Positions 8,634-17,761 of a stretch of 64,000 bases of DNA are shown piece after piece (position 1 is the first letter of the stretch; each line of letters opens with the position of its first letter). A model generated the notes under the pieces. The model saw only the letters and a program-made list of their open reading frames with translations. It ran no database searches and was not told the origin of the DNA. Position numbers and translations under genes: made by a program. The stretch covers positions 186,001 through 250,000 of the forward strand of contig NZ_UUPU01000047.1 in NCBI RefSeq assembly GCF_900591205.1, read 5' to 3'. The DNA is from Pseudomonas viridiflava. GTDB lineage: Bacteria; Pseudomonadota; Gammaproteobacteria; Pseudomonadales; Pseudomonadaceae.

Positions 8634-11600
8634 ATGCTTAACAAAGGAATGTTCCTTGCCTGTGCGCTGGCCCTGCTGAGTGCCTGCGATTCTTCCGACA
8701 AACCGGCTGCCCCGCCCGCGCCAACCGTGGCGACAGCACCGAAACCGGCCAAGGCGGCGGTGGATGTGGCGGCGCTCAAGCAGCGTTATGCCGGGCGTGA
8801 ATTGAGCGTGGTGGACGTGTCCGAGGTGCAACTGGACGGGGCCAGTACCTTGTCCGTGAGCTTTTCCGTCCCGTTGGACCCGGATCAGAAGTTTGCCGAC
8901 AAGCTCCATCTGGTGGACAGCAAGTCGGGCAAGGTCGATGGGGCCTGGGAGCTGTCCGATAACCTGATGGAGTTGCACCTGCGCCACCTGGAGCCGCAGC
9001 GCAAGTTGGTGCTGACGGTGGATGCCGGTGTGAAAGCGGTCAACGACAACGCGCTCGCCGCCGAGTACAGCGCCCGCCTGGAAACCCGTGACCTGCAAGC
9101 CACCGTCGGCTTCGCCAGCCGCGGCACCTTGCTGCCGACGCGCCTGGCCGAGGGCCTGCCGGTGATCGCGCTGAACGTCGACAAGGTCGACGTTGAATTC
9201 TTCCGCATCAAGCCAGAATCCCTGCCTGCGTTCCTCGCGCAGTGGGGGCGCAATACCAGCCTGCAAAGCTACGAATCCCGTGAATTGCTGCCCATGGCCG
9301 ACCTGGTCTACGGCGGCCGTTTCGACCTGAACCCTGCGCGCAATACCCGCGAAACCCTGTTGCTGCCGATCGCCGGCCTCAAGCAGTTGCAGCAACCAGG
9401 CGTGTACCTGGCGGTGATGCGCACTTCGGGCGCCTACGATTATTCGCAGCCGGCCACGCTGTTCACCTTGAGTGATATCGGCTTGTCGGTGCACCGCTAC
9501 GCCAATCGCCTGGATGTATTTACCCAGGCCCTTGAAGGCGGCAAAGCGCTGGATGGCGTAGACCTGGAAGTGCTCGATGCCAACGGCCGTGTGCTCGGCC
9601 AGGGCAAGACGGAGAAGGGCGGCCACGCCGAATTGCCATTGCCGAAAAAGGCTCAGGTATTGCTGGCCAAACAGGGTGAACAGACCAGTATGTTGCGCCT
9701 CGACAGCGCCGCACTGGATCTGGCCGAGTTCGACATCGGCGGCCAACCGTCCCACCCGTTGCAGTTCTTCGTCTTCGGCCCACGTGACTTGTATCGCCCC
9801 GGCGAAACCGTGCTGCTGAATGCGCTGTTACGAGATAAGGATGGTAATGCGGTCAAACCGCAGCCGGTGAGTGTCGAGGTGCGCCGCCCGGACGAGCAGG
9901 TCAGCCGCAAATTCGTGTGGGATGCCGACGCGTCCGGCCTCTATCAATACGCGCTGCAACTGGCGGGCGAAGCACCGACCGGGCGCTGGCAGTTGGTGTT
10001 CGACCTGGGCGACGGCAAACCGCAGCTGTATGAGTTCCTCGTCGAAGACTTCCTGCCCGAGCGCCTGGCGCTGGAACTCAAGGGCAGCGACACGGCCTTG
10101 AGCCCGGCGGATAACCCGGTGATCCAGGTTAACGGGCGCTACCTCTATGGTGCGCCGGCGTCGGGCAATCGGGTCAGTGGCCAGGTGTATGTGCGCCCGC
10201 TGCGCGAAGCGGTCAAGTCGCTGCCGGGCTATCAGTTTGGCTCAGTCACCGAAGAAGAGCTGAGCCAGGATTTCGAGCTGGATGAAAGTGTGCTCGATGC
10301 CAAGGGCCAGGAAGAACTGACCCTGGAAAGCAAATGGGCCGAGGCCAAGTCGCCGCTGCAACTGATCGTGCAAGCCAGCCTGCAAGAGTCGGGCGGGCGG
10401 CCGATCACCCGGCGCCTGGTGCAGCCGATCTGGCCGGCTGAGCAACTGCCGGGCCTGCGTGGGCTGTTTGACGGCAAGGAAACCAATGGCGATGGCCCGG
10501 CGGAATTCGAAGTGCTGGTGGCCAACCAGGAGGGGCAAAAGCTTGCCGCGCAAAACCTCAAGGTGCGCCTGGTGCGTGAGCGCCGTGACTACTACTGGAA
10601 CTACTCGGAGAGCGACGGCTGGAGTTACCACTTCAACGAGAAATTCCTCAACCTTGACGAGCAGACCCTCAACATCAAGGCCGGCGACACGGCCAAAGTC
10701 AGCTTCCAGGTGGAGTGGGGCCCGTACCGCGTAGAGGTCGAAGACCCGCAGACCGGTCTGGTCAGCAGCCTGCGCTTCTGGGCCGGCTACCAGGCTCAGG
10801 ACAACACCGAAGGCGGCGCCGTGCGGCCGGACCAGGTCAAGCTGGCGCTGGATAAACCGGCGTATGGCGACGGTGATACCGCCAATGTCACCGTTACGCC
10901 GCCCGCTGCGGGTAAGGGCTACCTGCTGGTGGAATCCGCCGAAGGGCCTCTGTGGTGGCAGGAAATCGAGGTGCCGGCCGAAGGTAAAAGCTTCGCCGTG
11001 AAACTTGACCCGAAGTGGTCGCGCCATGACCTGTACGTGAGTGCCCTGGTGATCCGCCCCGGCGAGCGTAAAGCCAATATCACCCCCAAGCGTGCGGTGG
11101 GCCTGCTGCATCTGCCGTTGGACCGCACCCAGCGCAAACTGGGCCTGACCCTCAGCGCGCCGGAAAAAATGCGCCCCAAACAACCGCTGACGGTGAAAAT
11201 CTCCGCCAAAAATGCCGATGGCAGCGTGCCGAAACAGGTGCATGTGCTGGTGGCGGCGGTGGACGTGGGCATCCTCAATATCACCGAATACCCGACGCCG
11301 GACCCTTACTCCAGCTTGTTCGGCCGCAAGGCTTACGGCGTGGACCAGTTCGATATCTACGGCCAGTTGATCGAAGCCGGGCAGGGCCGTCTGGCCAGCC
11401 TGGCCTTCGGCGGTGACGCGGCGCTGGCCAAGGGTGGCAAGCGCCCGGACACCAGCGTGACTATCGTGGCCTTGCAGAGCGCGCCGGTGACCTTGAATGA
11501 ACAGGGCGAGGGCGAAGTCAGCGTCAACATCCCGGACTTCAACGGTGAGCTGCGCCTGATGGCCCAGGCTTGGAGCGATGACCGCTACGGCATGGCCGAG

Positions 11601-13529
11601 GGCAAGACGGTGATCGCCGCGCCGCTGATTGCCGAGCTGTCGGCGCCGCGGTTCCTCGCCGGTGGTGACCAGACCACCCTGGCGCTGGACCTGTCCAACC
11701 TGTCGGGCAAGGCGCAGAGACTTGACGTACAACTGAGTGCCGAAGGGCAGTTGGAGCTGGTCAACGGCGGCGCGCAATCCGTCGAGCTGAAGCAGGGCCA
11801 GCGCACCACGCTGCGTATCCCGGTAAAAGCCTGGGGCGGTTTGGGGCAGGGCAAACTCAAGGTCACCGTGAATGGCCTGGACCTGCCAGGTGAAAACCTG
11901 CCGCCGTTCAGCCGTGAATGGACCCTGGGCGTGCGCCCGGCGTATCCGGCATTGCTCAAGCACTACCGCGCCGTGCTGAAAAGCGAGCCGTGGAGCCTGC
12001 CTGCCGGCACCTTGGAGCAGTTCGACGCCTCGGGACGTCAGGCGTTGCTCAGCCTGTCGAGCCGACCACCGCTGAACCTCGGCGCGCAGATCAACGCGCT
12101 CAAGGCTTACCCCTACGGCTGCCTGGAGCAAACCGCCAGCGGCCTGTACCCATCACTCTATGCCGACGATGCCTTGCTCAAGCGCCTGAGCATCAAGGGC
12201 GAGCCGGATGCCGAACGTAAACGCAAGATCGAGCTGGGCATCGAGCGCCTGCTGGGCATGCAGCGCTACAACGGCAGCTTTGGTTTGTGGGGCGCCGATG
12301 GCGAAGAGGAATATTGGCTGACGGCCTATGTCACCGACTTCCTGCTGCGTGCGCGCGACCAGGGTTTTGCCGTGCCGCCTGAAGCCTTGAAGAAAGCCAG
12401 CGAGCGCCTGTTGCGGTATGTGCAGGAGCGTAACCTGATCGAAGTCGACTACAGCGACAACGCCGACCACACCCGCTTTGCCGTGCAGGCATACGCCGCC
12501 ATGGTACTGGCGCGCAGTCAGCAGGCGCCGTTGGGCGCGTTGCGCAGTATCTTCGAGCGACGCAGCGAGGCCCGTTCCGGGTTGCCGTTGGTGCAATTGG
12601 CCATCGCCCTGCAAAAGATGGGTGACCAGCCGCGGGCCGATCAGGCCTTGCTCGCCGGGTTGGCGGCGCAGCGCAATGCCAATGAGTGGCTGGCCGACTA
12701 CGGCAGCCCACTGCGTGACCAGGCGATGATCCTGGCCCTGCTCGAAGAAAACGACTTGGCCAAGGGCAAGCGTGAGGAGCGCTTGTTCACACTGTCGGAT
12801 CAGTTGGCGGCCAGCCCGTACTTGTCGACCCAGGAGCGTAATTCGTTGTTCCTTGCCGGGCGGCTGGGGTTCGCGCAGCCTGAAGCGAACTGGCAAGTGT
12901 CGCTCACCGGCAGCGGCGGCGTGCATGAGTTGAATAATCAACAGTCGAGCCTGGAACTGGAAGGCAAGCTGCTGTCCAGCGACCTGGTATTGAGCAATCA
13001 GGGGGACACGCCGGTTTACCAGCAACTGACGATTTCGGGTTACCCACAAGTGCCGCCGGCTGCGGGGGGTGACAACCTGAGCATCCGCCGCGAATACCTG
13101 GGCATGAACGGTCAGCCGTTGAACCTGCGTAACCTCAACAGCGGCGACCTGGTGCTGGTGCATCTGGCCGTCAGCGCCAAGCAGCGTGTACCTGACGCCC
13201 TGGTGGTGGATTTGCTGCCGGCGGGCCTGGAGCTGGAAAACCAGAACCTGGCGCAAAGCGCCGCGAGCCTGGAAAACGCCAGCAGCCAGGTCAAGGAGTG
13301 GCGCGAGTCGATGCAGAACGCGTCGCTCAAGCATCAGGAGTTCCGGGATGACCGGTATGTGGCAGCGATGAATTTGCAGGTCGATGGCACCACGCACCTG
13401 CTGTATCTGGCGCGGGCGGTGACGCCGGGGACTTACCGCGTTCCGCCGCCGCAGGTGGAGTCGATGTACCGGCCGAACTGGCAGGCGGTGGGCGAGACTC
13501 CGGCGGACCTGGTGATCAAGGGCCGCTGA
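8634..13529 (+). CDS. yfhM: Alpha-2-macroglobulin family lipoprotein
   Basis: 1631 aa. The signal peptide ends in lipobox LLSAC (Cys18) with Asp at +2, a residue associated with inner-membrane retention, as for E. coli YfhM (ECAM). The middle part carries MG-type beta domains. The thioester motif CLEQ is at 1163-1166 (Cys1163), within YGCLEQT. The C-terminal part has the alpha/alpha toroid and receptor-binding-like regions. Bacterial A2Ms of this kind trap foreign proteases in the periplasm through the thioester and are usually encoded beside pbpC, as here. That pairing suggests defence of the periplasm when the outer membrane is breached, with PbpC repairing peptidoglycan. The longest gene in the window. 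Confidence 0.95.
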   Translation: MLNKGMFLACALALLSACDSSDKPAAPPAPTVATAPKPAKAAVDVAALKQRYAGRELSVVDVSEVQLDGASTLSVSFSVPLDPDQKFADKLHLVDSKSGKVDGAWELSDNLMELHLRHLEPQRKLVLTVDAGVKAVNDNALAAEYSARLETRDLQATVGFASRGTLLPTRLAEGLPVIALNVDKVDVEFFRIKPESLPAFLAQWGRNTSLQSYESRELLPMADLVYGGRFDLNPARNTRETLLLPIAGLKQLQQPGVYLAVMRTSGAYDYSQPATLFTLSDIGLSVHRYANRLDVFTQALEGGKALDGVDLEVLDANGRVLGQGKTEKGGHAELPLPKKAQVLLAKQGEQTSMLRLDSAALDLAEFDIGGQPSHPLQFFVFGPRDLYRPGETVLLNALLRDKDGNAVKPQPVSVEVRRPDEQVSRKFVWDADASGLYQYALQLAGEAPTGRWQLVFDLGDGKPQLYEFLVEDFLPERLALELKGSDTALSPADNPVIQVNGRYLYGAPASGNRVSGQVYVRPLREAVKSLPGYQFGSVTEEELSQDFELDESVLDAKGQEELTLESKWAEAKSPLQLIVQASLQESGGRPITRRLVQPIWPAEQLPGLRGLFDGKETNGDGPAEFEVLVANQEGQKLAAQNLKVRLVRERRDYYWNYSESDGWSYHFNEKFLNLDEQTLNIKAGDTAKVSFQVEWGPYRVEVEDPQTGLVSSLRFWAGYQAQDNTEGGAVRPDQVKLALDKPAYGDGDTANVTVTPPAAGKGYLLVESAEGPLWWQEIEVPAEGKSFAVKLDPKWSRHDLYVSALVIRPGERKANITPKRAVGLLHLPLDRTQRKLGLTLSAPEKMRPKQPLTVKISAKNADGSVPKQVHVLVAAVDVGILNITEYPTPDPYSSLFGRKAYGVDQFDIYGQLIEAGQGRLASLAFGGDAALAKGGKRPDTSVTIVALQSAPVTLNEQGEGEVSVNIPDFNGELRLMAQAWSDDRYGMAEGKTVIAAPLIAELSAPRFLAGGDQTTLALDLSNLSGKAQRLDVQLSAEGQLELVNGGAQSVELKQGQRTTLRIPVKAWGGLGQGKLKVTVNGLDLPGENLPPFSREWTLGVRPAYPALLKHYRAVLKSEPWSLPAGTLEQFDASGRQALLSLSSRPPLNLGAQINALKAYPYGCLEQTASGLYPSLYADDALLKRLSIKGEPDAERKRKIELGIERLLGMQRYNGSFGLWGADGEEEYWLTAYVTDFLLRARDQGFAVPPEALKKASERLLRYVQERNLIEVDYSDNADHTRFAVQAYAAMVLARSQQAPLGALRSIFERRSEARSGLPLVQLAIALQKMGDQPRADQALLAGLAAQRNANEWLADYGSPLRDQAMILALLEENDLAKGKREERLFTLSDQLAASPYLSTQERNSLFLAGRLGFAQPEANWQVSLTGSGGVHELNNQQSSLELEGKLLSSDLVLSNQGDTPVYQQLTISGYPQVPPAAGGDNLSIRREYLGMNGQPLNLRNLNSGDLVLVHLAVSAKQRVPDALVVDLLPAGLELENQNLAQSAASLENASSQVKEWRESMQNASLKHQEFRDDRYVAAMNLQVDGTTHLLYLARAVTPGTYRVPPPQVESMYRPNWQAVGETPADLVIKGR

Positions 13530-13540
13530 ATGGAGGTGAA

Positions 13541-13629
13541 TGTGGGAGGGGGCTTGCTCCCGAAGGCGGTGTTTCAGTATCAGATGTGCTGACTGATCCA
13601 CCGCTTTCGGGAGCAAGCCCCCTCCTACA
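13541..13629. repeat. REP pair, GGGGGCTTGCTCCCGAA type
   Basis: Arms 13541 onward and up to 13629 form an imperfect inverted repeat with core GGGGGCTTGCTCCCGAA. It starts 11 nt after the A2M stop and ends 22 nt before the stop of the convergent small membrane-protein gene, so a hairpin here would end transcripts from both sides. Confidence 0.85.
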
Positions 13630-13651
13630 GGGGATTTGCGGTGCTTGTGGG

Positions 13652-13945
13652 TTAGTGGACAACCCAACTGAGGAGCCACAGGCCGAGCATCAGCCAGATG
13701 ACGCCGAAGATGATTGACGCCCGCATAAAGGCGCGCACGGCTGAGTACAGGAAGAGCAAGCCGACGATCAGGGTAAGGATGCTGATGATCGAGGTGTCCA
13801 TGCCCAAGGTGCGGGACATGCCTTCGACAAAGTTGCCGCCGGCGTTGGTCAAGGCACCGAACAACCCGCTGAGGCCGTCGACGATAAAGCGGATGATGGA
13901 GCCCAGCGCCTGGCCCAGCCATTCGAAAAAGCTTTCTACCTGCAT
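13652..13945 (-). CDS. Small predicted membrane protein
   Basis: 97 aa, function not recognised. The N-terminal half (1-50) is amphipathic with Gly-rich hydrophobic stretches. The C-terminal half holds two clear membrane segments, about 52-70 (SIISILTLIVGLLFLYSAV) and 76-94. Codon use is like that of a real gene. It lies between A2M and pbpC but on the opposite strand, flanked by a REP pair on each side, so it is not part of that operon. Confidence 0.65.
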   Translation of the reverse strand: MQVESFFEWLGQALGSIIRFIVDGLSGLFGALTNAGGNFVEGMSRTLGMDTSIISILTLIVGLLFLYSAVRAFMRASIIFGVIWLMLGLWLLSWVVH

Positions 13946-14064
13946 GTGTGTGTCCTGAGTAAGAGGTGGGCGTATCTGTGCCTTTGGTTGTAATTGCGAC
14001 AGGCTAGTTCCCTACCAGCATAGAGGTTTGCCCGTTTGAGTTTTGTATTAATGACTCGGTTTAA

Positions 14065-14153
14065 TGTGGGAGGGGGCTTGCCCCCGATGGCGGTATGCCT
14101 GTGAACGCTTTGGCAACTGACCCACTGCCATCGGGGGCAAGCCCCCTCCCACA
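14065..14153. repeat. REP pair abutting the 5' end of pbpC
   Basis: Arms 14065-14091 and 14127-14153 are perfect 27-bp inverted repeats with core GGGGGCTTGCCCCCGAT. The right arm ends only a few bases before the first pbpC codons that encode the membrane anchor, and the only in-frame ATG (14095) is inside this element. Confidence 0.9.
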
Positions 14154-16470
14154 GTTATTGCGTTGGACCCTGGCGAGTCTGTTGCTGGTGATTGCCTTGT
14201 TGTGGCTGGCCGATCGCATCTGGCCCTTGCCCCTGCCCAAGGACGATTTGGCGCGCGTGGTGCTGGCCGAGGATGGCACGCCGTTGTGGCGGTTTGCCGA
14301 TGCCAATGGTGTCTGGCGTTATCCGGTGCAAACCAGCGAAGTGTCGCCGTATTACCTCGATGCACTGCTCACCTACGAAGACCGCTGGTTCTATCGGCAC
14401 CCCGGCGTGAACCCGCTGGCGCTGGCGCGGGCGACGTGGCAGAACCTTACGGGCGCAAGGGTAGTGTCCGGCGGCAGCACCTTGTCGATGCAGGTCGCAC
14501 GTTTGCTCGACCCGCATTCGCGGACGTTCCACGGCAAGCTGCGCCAGTTGTGGCGCACGGCGCAGTTGGAGTGGCATTTGTCCAAGGAACAGATCCTCAA
14601 CTTGTACCTGAACCGCGCCCCGTTCGGCGGTACTTTGCAGGGTGTGGCGGCCGCCAGTTGGGCGTATTTGGGCAAGTCGCCGGCACAATTGACCCACGCT
14701 GAAGCCGCCTTGCTGGCCGTATTGCCGCAGGCGCCCAGCCGCCTGCGGCCGGATCGCCACCCCCAGCGCGCCCAGGACGCACGGGACAAGGTGTTGCGCC
14801 GCCTCGCCGAGTTCCAGGTGTGGCCGCAAGCTGCCGTCGATGAAGCCCTGGAAGAACCGCTGCTGCTCGCCCCGCGCCTGGAGCCGAGCCTGGCACCCTT
14901 GCTGGCCCGCCGCCTGAACCGCCCGGACAGCCCGCCGCTGATCCGCACCACCCTGGATGCCACCCTGCAACGCCGTCTCGAAGACCTGCTGCTGGGCTGG
15001 CGCGCACGCCTGCCGGAACACACCTCCGCCGCCATCCTGGTGGTGGAAGCAGAGAGCATGGCGGTGCGCGCTTACCTGGGTTCGGTGGATATCAATGACG
15101 CCAAGCGCTTTGGGCATGTGGACATGGTCAGTGCGCTGCGTTCGCCGGGCTCCACCTTGAAACCCTTCCTGTATGGCATGGCGTTGGACGACGGCTTGAT
15201 TCATTCCGAATCGCTGTTGCAGGACGTGCCGCGGCGCTATGGCGATTACCGGCCGGGCAACTTCTCCATGGGCTTTACCGGCGCGGTGTCGGCGAGCACG
15301 GCGCTGTCGAGTTCGCTGAACTTGCCGGCGGTGCAGTTGCTGGAAGCCTACGGGCCCAAGCGCTTCGCCGCGCAGATGCGCATCGGCGGCGTGCCGTTGA
15401 GCTTGCCCGCGTTGGCCGAACCCAACCTGGCGCTGATCCTGGGCGGCGCGGGCAGCCGCCTGGAGGATCTGGTCAGCGGTTACAGCGCTTTCGCTCGGGA
15501 CGGCAGGTCGGCCTCTATTCGATTACAGCCGGACGATACGCTTAAAGAACGCCCATTACTGTCGCCAGGGTCCGCCTGGATTGTGCGGCGCATCCTCAGT
15601 GGCCAGGCGCGGCCCGATCGCGACCCGCGTGCCGAGCTGGTACAGCGCCCGGTGCTGGCCTGGAAAACCGGCACCAGCTATGGGTTTCGCGATGCCTGGG
15701 CGATCGGCGTGGGGCCGCGTTACCTGATCGGCGTGTGGATCGGTCGGCCGGACGGCACGCCGGTGCCGGGGCAGTTCGGCCTGGCCTCGGCGGCACCGTT
15801 GATGTTGCAGGTGCACGATGTCCTGACCAACCGTGACAGCCAACGCGGCATCAGCGCTCCGGTCAAACCGGTGCCGGCGAATGTCGGCGTGGCGGCCATC
15901 TGCTGGCCGCTGGGCCAGCCCATGAGCCGCTCCGACCCCAATTGCCGGCGCCAGCGCTTTGCCTGGACGCTGGACCACACCACGCCGCCGACCTTGCAGG
16001 CACTGGATCAGCCGTTGAGCGTGGGCTTGATGGAAAACATCTGGGTCAACGCCAAGGGCCTGCGGGTTGACGCCCACTGCCCTGGCGCCGAGCCCAGGAA
16101 CATCGCCCTGTGGCCCGCCCCTCTGGAGCCCTGGTTGCCAAGGGCGGAGCGCCGTGAAGCACGCATACCGGCCGCCGACCCCGATTGCCCGCCACCGGCG
16201 CTCGCAGCGTCGTCGCCACTGTCGATTGTTGGCGTGCGCGAAGGCGACCAACTGCGCTTGCCGGCCGCCAGCCAGCAAGCCCTGCATTTGAAACTCTCCG
16301 CCCTGGGCGGCAGCGGCCGGCGTTGGTGGTTCCTCAACGGCGCGCCCTTGGGCGACAGCGCCAACCAGGAATTTATCAACGCCAGCTTCGAGCGCCTGGG
16401 CCGCTACCAACTCAGCGTCCTCGACGAAGCCGGCCAAACCGCCCGCCTCGAATTCAGCATCGTCGACTAG
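14095..16470 (+). CDS. pbpC: Penicillin-binding protein 1C
   Basis: 791 aa from ATG 14095, or 770 aa from TTG 14158. Bifunctional peptidoglycan glycosyltransferase/transpeptidase of the inner membrane facing the periplasm. Order of parts: membrane anchor (LLRWTLASLLLVIALLW), GT51 glycosyltransferase domain with EDRWFYRHPGVNP, transpeptidase domain with SxxK at S353-K356 (SPGSTLKP), SSLN and KTGTSYG, then a C-terminal BiPBP_C-like beta domain. It is the usual partner of the A2M gene. The start is doubtful: codons 1-20 read REP sequence and are not typical of the family, and no good ribosome-binding site precedes either start. The gene body is intact. Confidence 0.93.
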   Translation: MPVNALATDPLPSGASPLPQLLRWTLASLLLVIALLWLADRIWPLPLPKDDLARVVLAEDGTPLWRFADANGVWRYPVQTSEVSPYYLDALLTYEDRWFYRHPGVNPLALARATWQNLTGARVVSGGSTLSMQVARLLDPHSRTFHGKLRQLWRTAQLEWHLSKEQILNLYLNRAPFGGTLQGVAAASWAYLGKSPAQLTHAEAALLAVLPQAPSRLRPDRHPQRAQDARDKVLRRLAEFQVWPQAAVDEALEEPLLLAPRLEPSLAPLLARRLNRPDSPPLIRTTLDATLQRRLEDLLLGWRARLPEHTSAAILVVEAESMAVRAYLGSVDINDAKRFGHVDMVSALRSPGSTLKPFLYGMALDDGLIHSESLLQDVPRRYGDYRPGNFSMGFTGAVSASTALSSSLNLPAVQLLEAYGPKRFAAQMRIGGVPLSLPALAEPNLALILGGAGSRLEDLVSGYSAFARDGRSASIRLQPDDTLKERPLLSPGSAWIVRRILSGQARPDRDPRAELVQRPVLAWKTGTSYGFRDAWAIGVGPRYLIGVWIGRPDGTPVPGQFGLASAAPLMLQVHDVLTNRDSQRGISAPVKPVPANVGVAAICWPLGQPMSRSDPNCRRQRFAWTLDHTTPPTLQALDQPLSVGLMENIWVNAKGLRVDAHCPGAEPRNIALWPAPLEPWLPRAERREARIPAADPDCPPPALAASSPLSIVGVREGDQLRLPAASQQALHLKLSALGGSGRRWWFLNGAPLGDSANQEFINASFERLGRYQLSVLDEAGQTARLEFSIVD

Positions 16471-16494
16471 CCCACTGCCTACCCGAATCTCTAT

Positions 16495-16545
16495 CGTGGC
16501 GAGCGGGCTCGCCCGCGTTGGGCCGCGAAGCGGCCCCAGCCCGCC
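16495..16545. repeat. REP-like GC-rich double hairpin after pbpC
   Basis: Two adjacent perfect palindromes: GCGGGCTCGCCCGC at 16503-16516 and GGCCGC-GAA-GCGGCC at 16521-16535. This resembles the gcgggc REP-like elements of Pseudomonas and sits 30-65 nt after the pbpC stop. It may be a degenerate REP or act as a transcript end. The rest of the 216-nt gap up to the next gene shows no other feature. Confidence 0.6.
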
Positions 16546-16686
16546 TACCCAGCACTATCAAATTAAACGAGTCATATGGTTTTGGCCCCACTTCGCAGCC
16601 CAACACGAGCCAGCCCGCTTGCTACAGGGATTCACTTGCCATAACGCCCGATCCCCCCGAAGCTATACGCCTTCAGGAGCCCCCGC

Positions 16687-16995
16687 ATGAACCTCGAACA
16701 CCTTACCGAACGCCTCCACCGCATCCGCGATAACAATCACTGGAAGCAGTTCCACAGTCCGAAAAACCTGGCCATGGCCGCCAGCGTGGAAATGGCCGAA
16801 CTGGTGGAAATCTTCCAATGGCTGACCGAAGACCAATCCCGCGAGCTGCCCGCCGATAAACTTGCGCATGCCGGGCAGGAAGTCGGCGACATCGTGCTGT
16901 ACCTGCTGTTGCTGTGCAGTGAGCTGGGCCTGGACATGAACGAGGTGGTGCGGGCCAAGCTGGCCGACAGCGAACGGCGGTTTGCCCATGAGTGA
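16687..16995 (+). CDS. MazG-like nucleotide pyrophosphohydrolase
   Basis: 102 aa, an all-alpha NTP-PPase of the MazG/RS21-C6 (DCTPP1-like) superfamily. The metal-binding signature is visible: EMAELVEIFQWL at about 37-48 followed by EVGDIVLYLLLL near 70-80, i.e. the paired E-x2-E and E-x2-D motifs. Such enzymes cleave non-canonical or excess (d)NTPs to the monophosphate. ATG 16687 has CAGGAG upstream. Its 3' end overlaps the cmoM start by 8 nt, so they form one transcript. Confidence 0.88.
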   Translation: MNLEHLTERLHRIRDNNHWKQFHSPKNLAMAASVEMAELVEIFQWLTEDQSRELPADKLAHAGQEVGDIVLYLLLLCSELGLDMNEVVRAKLADSERRFAHE

Positions 16996-17737
16996 CCGTC
17001 ATTTCGACCAGTTGGCCACGCGCTTTGCCGAAAAAATCTACGGCGGCGCAAAAGGCGCGATTCGCCTGGCGGTGCTCCAGGCCGACTTGGCCGAAGCGCT
17101 GCCTGCGCGCCCTTTGCGCGTGCTGGATATCGGCGCGGGCCTGGGGCATATGTCGCTGTGGCTGGCCGAGCGTGGCCATCAGGTAACCCTGGCCGAGCCC
17201 GCCGAGCCGATGCTCGAAGGGGCGCGCCAACGCTTTGCCGACGCCGGGCAGACGGCGACGTTTATCCATGCGCCCTGGCAAGACCTGCTCGGCCAGCTCA
17301 CCGAGCCCTATGACCTGGTGCTGTGCCACGCGGTGCTGGAATGGCTGGCCGAACCCCACGCGATCCTGCCGGTTCTGCATCAGCTCACGGTGCCCGGTGG
17401 TTGGCTGTCGCTCGCGTTTTACAACCGCGATGCGCTGATTTATCGCAACCTGCTCAAAGGTCACTTCCGCAAAATGCGCAAGAACGACATGGCCGGCGAA
17501 AAGCAGAGCCTGACCCCGCAACAACCGCTCGACCCGCGCGAGTTGGCGGCGCAACTTGAGGGGCTCTGGCAGGTCGAAAGCCAAAGTGGCGTGCGGGTTT
17601 TTCACGACTATATGCCGGTGGAATTCCAGGCCCGCGCTGATTTACAGGACCTTGTAGAGATGGAACTCGCTCACCGTCGTCACCCAAGCTTTGCCGGACT
17701 TGGGCGTTATTTGCACTGGATCTGCCGTCCGGTTTAA
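16988..17737 (+). CDS. cmoM: tRNA 5-carboxymethoxyuridine methyltransferase
   Basis: 249 aa. A class I SAM-dependent methyltransferase: motif I VLDIGAGLGHMS near 40-51, an acidic residue in TLAEPAEPM, and a motif IV-like YDLVLCHAVLEWL. The N-terminus DRHFDQLATRFAEKIYGGAKGAIR is characteristic of CmoM (formerly SmtA), which methylates cmo5U34 to mcmo5U34 in tRNAs. The ATG at 16988 was chosen over an in-frame TTG two codons earlier. Overlaps the MazG-like gene by 8 nt. Confidence 0.88.
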   Translation: MSDRHFDQLATRFAEKIYGGAKGAIRLAVLQADLAEALPARPLRVLDIGAGLGHMSLWLAERGHQVTLAEPAEPMLEGARQRFADAGQTATFIHAPWQDLLGQLTEPYDLVLCHAVLEWLAEPHAILPVLHQLTVPGGWLSLAFYNRDALIYRNLLKGHFRKMRKNDMAGEKQSLTPQQPLDPRELAAQLEGLWQVESQSGVRVFHDYMPVEFQARADLQDLVEMELAHRRHPSFAGLGRYLHWICRPV

Positions 17738-17761
17738 GCGGCCCAGTCTGCGGAGGTCGAA

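Noticed and set aside
10242..12131. 629-codon open frame antisense to the A2M gene
   Set aside because: Shadow of a high-GC coding strand; no motif, no RBS, and it crosses a conserved gene.
12153..13922. 589-codon open frame antisense to A2M and overlapping the small membrane gene
   Set aside because: Composition typical of an antisense shadow; spans a REP pair, which is not normally coding.
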